64,000 bases of DNA from Theocolax elegans (Eukaryota > Arthropoda > Insecta > Hymenoptera > Cerocephalidae): contig CM047426.1 in the NCBI GenBank assembly GCA_026168455.1, positions 62,695,562 through 62,759,561 on the forward strand. Direction: 5' to 3'. Shown piece after piece: positions 56,104 through 64,000 of this stretch; the first letter of the stretch is position 1; each line of letters starts with the position of its first letter. A model generated the notes under the pieces. That model searched no databases. It saw nothing but the letters and a program-made list of their open reading frames with translations, and was not told the origin of the DNA. The translations under genes were made by a program, and so were the position numbers.

Positions 56104-59072
56104 TCAGTCGAGCTCAGAAAGGTATGATGATAAGGATGTTTTAAATGAACTGAAGAGGAGAGGGTCGAAATTGGTGAACGGAAGGTGATTGATGAGGCGA
56201 GAGGCAGTGATGATAAAGGAGTTGTTTAGGGCTTTCATTCTAGGGGGAGGATAAAAAAGGGACGAGGGTGGGAGACGTGAGGAAGAGCGGGAAGGAAAGG
56301 AAGCGTCTCGAATGGTGAAATGGCGAGCTATGTAAGAGGGGGAATTATGAGAGATGATGTTATAAGTGGAAGTGGCAATGAAGTAGGATCGCCTAAACTC
56401 GACCGACAGCCACCCCAGCTTAAGACGGTAAGGCGTAACATGCTCCCGCCACGGAATCCCTCCCCAAACAAAACGGACACACGCATTTAATAGCCTTTGC
56501 AGCTTTAAGTTCCTGGTAGCATCCAGGTCATGAAAAACCGCACATGTGTAATCAAAATGCGGGAAGATTAAAGCCTCGACCAGCCTCTTCCTGTTTCGAC
56601 GTGAGAGCGCTCGCTTAAAAAATCTTAAGGAGTGAAGAACTCCGTGAACCCTTTGTGACACTGACGCGACCTGGCGAGACCAATCCAGGGTAGGCGAAAT
56701 CCAAACGCCTAGAGACTTGACTTCCGTCTCATATTCAAGAAAGCTATTCCCTATTGTAACCCTCGGGGCAGAGTCCAAGTCAATGCGCGAAATATAAGCC
56801 TGACTACCCAAAATCATCACCTTCGTTTTCCCCACATTTAAATTCAGTCCATTCGACCTCGCCCAGTCGTTAACCGCATTTGCATCCTCAGAAATTCTCT
56901 GTACACCCTGAGCGAGTTCGGTTGGATAAAACGAGTGATAGATCTGGGTGTCATCTGCGAAGATCATGTAGTCTGAATGACTTAAAACACGTGGAAGATC
57001 ATTTATAAAAATAGAGAATAACAATGGACCCAGGACACTGCCCTGAGGAACCCCCGTAGACGTGTCGAGCCCCTCCCCAGCTCATCTACTACCGCTTGGG
57101 AGCGACCTACCAGATAGTGGTAAAACCAGGTAATAACCGTATCCGAGCACCCCAGGGAGCGTAATTTGTGAATCAGCAAATCATGTGGTACCGAATCAAA
57201 GGCTTTTGAAAAGTCGAACAAAACAAGAATGGTGATCTTACGCTTGTCTATGGCTCTCCTAATATCATCCAGGATCCCGATTAAAGCCGTCTGAGTACTA
57301 TGCCCCCGGCGGAAGCCTGCTTGCCTCTCAATAATTAGATTATTGCAGTTAAGGTACTCTATAAATTGTTCGTGAACTATCTTTTCAAGAATTTTAGAGA
57401 CTTCACAGAGCTTTGCGATGGGCCTAGTGTCAGACGGCGAGATTACCTTGTTCGACTTTGCTAACGGGAAAAGAAGAGACCTAGACCAAGGCTTAGGGAA
57501 GGTTCCGGTAGAGAGTGATAAATTAAATAGCTCGGCCAAACAAGGCGCCAATTGTGTAGCTAAAAGTTTCAGCATCGGAACCGAAATACCATCATGTCCT
57601 GTAGCTTTGGAGGTGGCCCTGGATATAATAGAAAGTACTTTCTGTGAGGTGATAGGGACGAAGTTGAATGAAATTGACGGATAGGACAAGGGCAGGATGT
57701 CTGGTGACGAGATGAGGGACTGAAGTTGATCAAATGAGAAAGGAAGGGGTGAATAAGAAACAGATGCATAATGGATATTGAGCTGATCAAGTGAAAAAAT
57801 GTTGAGAGGTGATTGAGATGATTTAGACGTGAGACCCATGTTCCTGAGCTCTTTCCACAAGCCAGACGAGTTAGAAGCAGATTCTATCTTATTATTAAAA
57901 TGCAGAAATTTACTGGAATCTATGTTATTTCTAACAAGATTACGCAGTTCCTTGTAGCATTGATAGTTCGAGCTCAGGCCAGTGGTCAAGAATCTCTTAA
58001 ACGCCATATTGAGAGACTTAATTCTTTGTTTAATGAGTGGCGTAATCCAGGATTTGTTGACGTTTTTAATGGTGATGAGCTTAGCGGGAGCGAGAGAATC
58101 AAAAGTATGAAGGATGGCTGTGACGAGGTTTGAAAGTAGAATGCTGATGGGAGTAAAGGATGAAGATGATGATATTTGCGTATCCTGCAAAGAAAAATAA
58201 TAAGGAGGGGAACTGCCAGACGACGTCGATGAAGGATGAGAAGCTGATGACGTGGACAATACAGTGGAAGTACTAGGAATAGATGAAAGATGACAAAATG
58301 TATTGGTGAAAAGGGCAGCAGCCTCCGGTGGATCCATCTGAACCAGGTTCCGCGAGTACATCCTCTTCACAGCCGGCAATGATTTGGTAAACTTCAAATT
58401 AAGAACAATAAAGTCGTGTCCTGCTGCAAAGGGAACTGACGACTTAGAATAAGAGTAAGCTGGCGGAGGATTACGTGTAATAAATAGATCCAACCATGTA
58501 TGAGATGAGTGCGTATGATGAGTAGGGTCAGATCTAATGAGGAAAAGGTTTAATGAATTTAAGTAAGAATCCAACTTGGCGGACGCCCCATCTTTAATAC
58601 ACATGTTAACATTAAAATCGCCGGTGATGACTACCTGGTCGCTAGTATGTAAAAAATTTGTCAAAATATCAAAAAATTTAGACGGGTAGGCCTCTGAGGG
58701 TCTCCTGTACACCACACAGAACAACAGCGAGCCGGTATTGTTACTAACGCGGAAAATCATAAACTCTGGAGTGTTGTAAAAGACGGGGTCGGAGTGGGCC
58801 AAAAGCCTAACATCAAGATTATTCCTGAAATAAGCCGCCACCCCTCTTCCCTCCTTACAAGCCCGATCAAGTCTGTGCAAGGTGTAGTCAGGAAGGCACA
58901 ACATGTTGGAGGAATCATGTTCCGTGAGAAAGGTTTCAGATAAGGCAATGATATCATGATTTGATGGAAGGACTGATGATTCAATGGATGCAAAATGAGT
59001 TTTCAAACGATTTATATTAACATGAAAAATGGAGAAGGAATTGTGCGAATGTAGTGACGTCTGGCCGGACAA
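56104..59072 (-). pseudogene. LINE ORF2 endonuclease-reverse transcriptase, one frameshift
   Basis: It reads from ATG 59072. Endonuclease: FHVNINRLKTHF, IALSETFL, VITGDFNVNM, HTWLDLFITRNP, AAGHDFIVL. RT: ATGHDGISVPMLK, DTRPIAKLCEVSKILEKIV, RQAGFRRGHSTQTAL, LVLFDFSKAFDSVPHDLL (motif A). Then a frameshift in a five-base C run (plus strand 57051-57055) breaks the [12 protein letters not shown] box. The continuing frame (57024-56104) has [13 protein letters not shown] (catalytic FADD), the thumb region and a C-terminus ending [10 protein letters not shown]. The endonuclease SDH box reads GHD. Total about 990 residues, normal for the group. ORF2 overlaps ORF1 by 61 bases. Confidence 0.88.
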
Positions 59073-59875
59073 CCTTCATTTCGGAGGAGAAAAATTATTA
59101 ACTTAAGTTCACTTAAATCTGCTTCTGAATAAATTGGGATAAGCTGCCCTCCCTTAACTCTGCGTATAAAAACCGTGTAGTCCTTTACAATAGGTCTCGC
59201 AAAGCCTAGGACCACGGAACGACGCAATGCCTTACTAAATAGAGTGTGCAGCTCCTTGGGCCACAGTGCACGGATAAAGATTGACGAGCTCCCCCCCGAA
59301 CCAAAGAGCGAATCGGTAGTTAAGCCTTTGAGAAGGCGCGCCCTTTCGAGGACTAAGTCCCTGGTTGATGGGGAGGAAACCCGGAAAACAATACTCTTAG
59401 AACTGAGAGTACGAGCTGTCGACGTCGTTGGTCCCGGATCTTGACTTCCTGGCCTGTTCTGGACAAGCCAGGGACGAATATCCACTACTTGCGAGCATAC
59501 GCGAGGGAGGTTAATAGCGTTAAGGACCTTGTCCACTACCTCTCCGTCCGAAGAAGCCGAATCTGCAGGGACACCAACCAATAAAAGTTCGCAGGTGTCC
59601 GACGAGGATGAAATTACCGGTGTCGCTGAAATCGATTTGCTGCTACGCACGTCCCCAATCAAGCCCCGTATCGACTCATTCGCCGCTTCCAACGCTCCCA
59701 AACGGTCCGAGACGCGGGAGAATTTCTCTTCGGTCGCCGCCTCTAATTGAAAAACCCGGGAGTTGAGGTCTCGGATCTCGCTGGTCAATCCCTGCATCGA
59801 AGACTCGATGCGTGAGACCGTGCGCTCAAAATTCGCTTCTAACCGGCTCGCGAAGTCCGAGAGAAGAGCGGCCAT
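59012..59875 (-). CDS. LINE ORF1 protein (coiled coil)
   Basis: An intact 287-codon frame. The N-terminal ~85 residues form a heptad-rich coiled coil (FASRLEANFERTVSRIESSM, EIRDLNSRVFQLEAA). A Ser-rich linker follows. The C-terminal part (CELLLVGVPADSASSDGEVV, FIRALWPKELHTLFSKALRR, FIRRVKGGQLIPIYSEADLS) resembles the nucleic-acid-binding ORF1 C-terminal domain of CR1/Jockey-group LINEs. There is no zinc knuckle. The start at 59875 follows a GC-rich leader. The frame extends past the ORF2 start. Confidence 0.8.
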   Translation of the reverse strand: MAALLSDFASRLEANFERTVSRIESSMQGLTSEIRDLNSRVFQLEAATEEKFSRVSDRLGALEAANESIRGLIGDVRSSKSISATPVISSSSDTCELLLVGVPADSASSDGEVVDKVLNAINLPRVCSQVVDIRPWLVQNRPGSQDPGPTTSTARTLSSKSIVFRVSSPSTRDLVLERARLLKGLTTDSLFGSGGSSSIFIRALWPKELHTLFSKALRRSVVLGFARPIVKDYTVFIRRVKGGQLIPIYSEADLSELKLIIFLLRNEGCPARRHYIRTIPSPFFMLI

Positions 59876-60017
59876 GTCGACGGCACCAGTCGGTTGCGCG
59901 GGTAGGCCGGAGCAGCTGTCAGTGGGCGCGGCGCCGCGAGGTTGCTTAGCAATCTGCGCATACGGCGGCGAAGTGGGCGAGGCTAAGCGTTTGGCCGTCC
60001 CCGTGGTGGGGGTCGTG

Positions 60018-60035
60018 AGAGAGAGAGATAGAGAG

Positions 60036-60066
<31 letters not shown>

Positions 60067-61874
60067 ATGAGAGATAGCGAGAGGGAGAGAGAAAGAGAGA
60101 GAATGAAAGATAGAGAGAAAGAGAGAGAGAGAATAAGAGAGAATGAAAGATAGAGAGAACGAGAGAGAGAGAATAAGAGAGAATGAAAGATAGAGAGAAA
60201 GAGAGAGAGAGAGAATAAGAGAGAATGAAAGATAAAGTGCGGGAGAGAATGAGAGATAGAGAGAGAGAGAGAATGAAAGATAGAGAGAAAGAGAGAGAGA
60301 GAATAAGAGAGAGTGAATGAAAGATAGAGAGAAAGAGAGAGAGAATAAGAAAGAGTGAATGGGAGATAGAGAGCGAGAATGAGAGAGAGAGTGATAGAAT
60401 GCGAGAGTGGGAGCGAGTAAGATAAAGAGAGAGAATGAGAGATAAAGAGATAGAGAGAGAGGGAGAGAGAGAATGAAAGATAGAAAGAGAGAGAGAGAAT
60501 AAGAGAGAGTGAATGAAAGATAGAGAGAAAGAGAGAGAGAATAAGAAAGAATGAATGGGAGATAGAGAGCGAGAATGAGAGAGAGAGTGATAGAGTGCGA
60601 GAGTGGGAGCGAATAAGATAAAGAGAGAGATTGAGAGATAAAGAGACTGAGAGAGAAAGAATAAGATAGGGAGTAAGAGAGATAGAGAGAGAGAGAATGA
60701 TAGATGGTGAGAAAGAGAGAGAGAGGGAGAGAGATAGAGAGAAAGAGAGAATGAAAGCTAGAGAGAAAGAGAAAGAGAATAAGAGAGAGAGAGAATGAAA
60801 TATAGAGAGAAAGAGAAAGAGAATAAGAGAGAGAAAATGAGATAGATAAAGAGAGAGAACGAGAGATAAAGAGATAGAGAGGGAGAGGGAGAGAATGATT
60901 GATGGAAGGAGAGATATAGAGAGAATGATAGGTGGAGAGGGAGAGAGAGAGAGAGAGAGAGAATATGAGAGATAGAGAGAGGGAGTGAGAGAGAGAGAAT
61001 ATGAGAGAGAGAGTGAAAGATAGAGAAAAAAAGAGAGAGAAAATTAGAGAGAGAGAATGAAAGATAGAGAGAATAAGAGAGAGAGCATGAAAGATAGAGC
61101 ATAAGAGAGAGTGAATGAAGACAGAGAGAAAGAGAGAGAAAATAAGAAAGAGTGAATGGGAGATAGAGAGCGAGAGCGAGAATGAGAGAGACAGTGATAG
61201 AGTGCGAGAGTGGAAGCGAGTAAGATAAAGAGAGTGAATGAGAGATAAAGAGATGGAGAGAGAGAGAATGAGTTAGATAAAGAGAGAGAATGAGAGATAA
61301 AGAGATAGAGAGAGAGAATGAGAGATAAAGAGATAGAGAGAGAGAATGAGAGATAAAGAGATAGAGAGAGAGAATGAGATAGATAAAGAGAGAGAATGAG
61401 AGATAATGAGATAGAGAGAGAGAATGAGATAGAGAGAGAGAATGAGATAGAGAGAGAGAATGAGATAGAGAGAGAGAATGAGAGATAATGAGATAGAGAG
61501 AGAGAGAGAGAATCAGATAGATAAAGAGAGAGAATGAAAGATAAAGAGATAGAGTGAGAGAGAGAATGAGTTAGATAAAGAGAGAGAATGAGAGATAATG
61601 ATAGAGAGAGAGAATGAGATCGAGAAAGAGAGAGAATGAGATCGAGAAAGAGAGAGAATGAGATCGAGAAAGAGAGAGAATGAGAGATAAAGAGAGTGAC
61701 AGAGAAAGAATAAGATGGAGAGTAAGAGAGATAGAGAGTGAGAATGATAGATGGAAGGAGAGATAGAGAAAGAATGATAGATGGAGAGAGAGAGAGAGGG
61801 AGGGAGAGAGGGAGAGAGATAGAGAGAGAGAGAATGAAAGATAGAGAGAAAGAGAAAGAGAATAAGATAGAGAG
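60018..61874 (+). repeat. GA-rich array, inverse of the CT arrays
   Basis: Units such as GAGAGAATGAAAGATAGAGA, AATAAGAGAGAGTGAATGAA, and GTGATAGAATGCGAGAGTGG with GAGCGAGTAAGATAAAG recur at ~230-250-bp spacing (60370-60415, 60580-60620, 61190-61225). These are reverse complements of units in CT array 2. The array ends directly at the Penelope 3' half. Frames at 60758-61102 and 61571-61897 are translations of the repeat. Confidence 0.9.
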
Positions 61875-62656
61875 TCTTTAATTAGAAATAATTCCAATCG
61901 AATTATTACAAATTGGTACAGGAAAGATACTTTTTCAGGCAGATTTATAAACTTTGATTCATGTCATACAATACAGCAGAAGAGAGCTATGGTGTATACT
62001 TTAGTAGATAAAGCGATTTTATTATCCCATCATAAATTTCACAAGTCCAACATTAAAACTGTAAAACGATATCTATATGATAATAATTATCCGGAAAAAT
62101 TCATAAACCATAACGTTAAGAAAAGGTTGGACAAAATTAAATATTGTAGCAGTAGTAGTAAAGCTGTGGCCCAAAATAGTAAAAATAGAAAAAAATATTT
62201 TGTTACTTTAAATTACTATTCGTACCTGGTTTCTATGAAAAGATAGAAAACACAATAAAACAACAATATATTCGATAGAGTTCAATCTGCAACAGTCTTG
62301 ACAATATCATTGTAAGGGGTTTTAGAAAAGAAAAATTAGAAAAAAATCTTGACACTAATGTTGTATATAAAATAGACTGCAAAGATTGTAATGCAAGTTA
62401 TGTTGGGGAAACTAAAAGACAATTGCAATGCCGAATTAAAGAAAATAAATTCAATACCAAAAAAAGAGATTCTCAATTTGTTATTAATGAACATATGACT
62501 TTATTTAATCATTCTTTTAATCTTGATGACGTCTCAATTTTAGATAGAGAAAGTAATTTGAATAAAAGACTAATATCGATAAATGTAAAAGATGATACAA
62601 AAAAACTTAGTCAACATTACAATGGTATTATCAGTAGGCTTGAAAAACAATTTTAA
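61875..62656 (+). pseudogene. Penelope-like element 3' half (RT end plus GIY-YIG)
   Basis: It starts SLIRN (shared with 51300-51313), then NRIITNWYRKDTFSGRFINF, YTLVDKAILLSHHKFHKSNI and NNYPEKFINHNVKKRLDKIK. Stops and frame changes at 62246-62330 precede VVYKIDCKDCNASYVGETKR, the GIY-YIG core with CX2C, and LSQHYNGIISRLEKQF at the stop. It continues the RT broken at 51313. It is about 60-70 percent similar by eye to the locus at 26345-27868, so it is a different subfamily. Confidence 0.88.
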
Positions 62657-63324
62657 TTGTGATGATTATTTTTTCTTTATATTATTTTCTTTGTTTACAA
62701 TATTAATTCTAGTCAAATAAGGTCACATAGTTTTGGTTCATTGAATTTTTTTTTGTAGTAAGTACATTTTGTAAATAAAAACTTTTTATTATATTTGACA
62801 TAATTGATAATATAAAATTTTTAAATTGTTGACGTAATATAAAAAAATCTTTAATCTAATTATTTACATGCACAATACATATAGGAATTTAATCTAGTGA
62901 AATCGACATATAATTTGAATTAAAAATCGCGCCTTTTTATACAGGTATAGTTAGTGTTATAATACATGACTATAGCTGTACATATATAAATCAGCTACAA
63001 TTGAATTTAGTCTACCGTCTGTGATATTTTCTTCGTGACTGCTTTCGCTCTCTTTTCGTGTTATTAATTTTTGTATGGTATTTCAATCTATTTAAGTATT
63101 TATTTTATTAGTAATGTTGAATTATGGAGCTTTTAAGGAGATAAAGGTAATCATCGCAACTATTCAGTTTCTGTGCATATAACAAAATAAAGTTCATTGA
63201 TTTTCATTATCCTTGTTTTCATTGTTAGTGCGACGACTCAGTGATACTACGATTTAAAATGTTATGTTAAATACAGAATGACAAGTAGTAAGTAAAATGT
63301 TATAAATCAATAGGCTAAAAAACT
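62657..63324. other. AT-rich Penelope 3' flank or spacer
   Basis: No coding region is seen. No hammerhead core like that at 28890 was found here. Confidence 0.4.
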
Positions 63325-64000
63325 AAATTAATATTTCACGTTTGAAATCGAAAACAGGGTCTCGTGCTTTTTCTGCATTATACCACTCGTAAAACTCTTC
63401 ACGCTCGGTTATCGACATCGAGTCTGGTGAATAAAGACTCATCGGGCAATGGACCTATATAATTTTTGTTTTCTAAAGTGTTAAACAAATGTGGAAGGAA
63501 TCCCTTCTTTGAACTTGGTGGTAACCCAAATGTTTTTGGTAAAACAATGAACTTCATTTGAAAATAATTTGAACTATCGATAAAGCTAGTTTTACCACTC
63601 TGAATTAATATTATATTTTTTCCGTTTAAAATTACATTGGGTAAAACATTTTTACGATTCTCAACTTATTCACGCAGGATAAATTGTGCGTCGAAACCAC
63701 GAGCATTATGTGCAATGCAGACAATTTTCCGAATAACTGTCTTTTCTCGCAAATACAAGTCTGTAAATTTTTTCACCGGATTCTCCCAAAAAATATGTTT
63801 GCGCGTTCCGCAAGTTGTGCAAATATCTTTAATATTATCCTTATCCAGGCAGTCTGTGCAAACGTGATGCGCAACGCATAAAGTTGGAACGTGTAAACGG
63901 GTAGTTTCATGATTGCGATATGAGGTGTCTTGTCGTGTCTCAAAATCGTAGAAAACGTATAAATATTTTCCATTTTCCTTAATCATACCATGCAATGGCG
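63325..64000 (-). pseudogene. Polinton/Maverick family B DNA polymerase fragment
   Basis: The minus-strand frame runs in from the window end. It has an exonuclease I-type box FYDFETRQDT, a Cys/His stretch (CVAHHVCTDC, CTTCGTRKHIF) and the exonuclease II-type box AHNARGFDAQFIL. A stop follows near 63666; beyond it GKTSFIDSSNYFQMKF and LPKTFGLPPSSKKGFLPHLF are in frame, and a further frameshift near 63430 precedes EREEFYEWYNAEKARDP. This is the N-terminal exonuclease half of protein-primed PolB (DNA_pol_B_2 type). The polymerase domain should have followed at lower coordinates but is absent after 63325. The N-terminus is outside the window. Confidence 0.8.

Larger units (their letters stand above)
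55646..60017 (-). mobile_element. Nearly full-length CR1/L2-like LINE
   Basis: A minus-strand element with a ~140-bp GC-rich 5' UTR, ORF1, ORF2 and 3' UTR. The 3' end is a GGGGTCTTACCCC hairpin, AATAAATAAA, then a (TCAAA)n-type tail instead of poly(A), as in CR1/L2-group LINEs. Both sides are embedded in CT/GA microsatellite. Coding damage seen is a single-base frameshift in ORF2, so this is a young copy. Confidence 0.85.

Noticed and set aside
60758..61897. Minus-strand Ser/Leu-rich frames in the GA array
   Set aside because: They are the same repeat read on the other strand.

Overview
This window looks like heterochromatin-like or intergenic DNA from an arthropod, most likely an insect. 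The evidence is AT-rich non-coding DNA, satellites, and the mix of R1-clade, CR1/L2-like, Penelope-like, Ty3/gypsy-like, Helitron, piggyBac, Kolobok-like, Tc1/mariner-like and Polinton/Maverick relics. I found no intact host gene. The one host-derived coding sequence is a dead, intronless copy of the ribosome-biogenesis factor KRR1. The order within insects cannot be settled from the sequence alone.

Layout. 1-3150: ~188-bp AT-rich satellite carrying two copies of a 266-bp TA-flanked MITE, with the last monomers inverted. 3128-7062: R1-like retrotransposon on the minus strand (ORF1 with zinc knuckles, ORF2 endonuclease-RT), cut off just after the RT catalytic box. 7064-8158: non-autonomous Helitron. 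8178-8286: long hairpin. 9277-11240: KRR1 retropseudogene containing four nested insertions. 11313-11546: TTAA MITE. 13690-16423: LTR retrotransposon remnant (gag, PBS, LTR, minus). 16670-18135: PIF1-type Helitron helicase fragments. 18196-18680: integrase and mariner-like fragments. 18872-21715: Kolobok-like element inserted in the TTAA of a 30-bp minisatellite. 22480-24005: R1-like RT remnant.

24056-30626: a 6.57-kb palindrome whose spacer carries a Penelope-like RT and GIY-YIG coding region; each arm has a hammerhead-ribozyme-like core. 30642-33361: second Helitron with a nested TIR element. 33440-34206: foldback element. 36500-36895: LINE fragment. 37597-39886: piggyBac with TTAA target duplication. 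40564-42040: 1.48-kb palindrome with an ORF repeated in both arms. 42829-49800: ~57-bp satellite blocks, two Helitron-type ends, a second piggyBac relic and a solo LTR. 49785-50040: Polinton capsid relic.

50640-62656: a second Penelope locus. Its 5' side is replaced by an inverted piece of itself, and its RT is split by a 10.56-kb insertion between 14-bp direct repeats. The insertion holds CT-rich arrays, LINE 3' ends, a nearly intact CR1/L2-like LINE (55646-60017, minus) and a GA-rich array that mirrors the CT array. 63325-64000: Polinton DNA polymerase B relic running off the window.

There is no operon-like co-operation between genes. The useful signal is nesting order and recurrent inverted structure: at least five long palindromes or foldbacks, two of them built around Penelope coding sequence.
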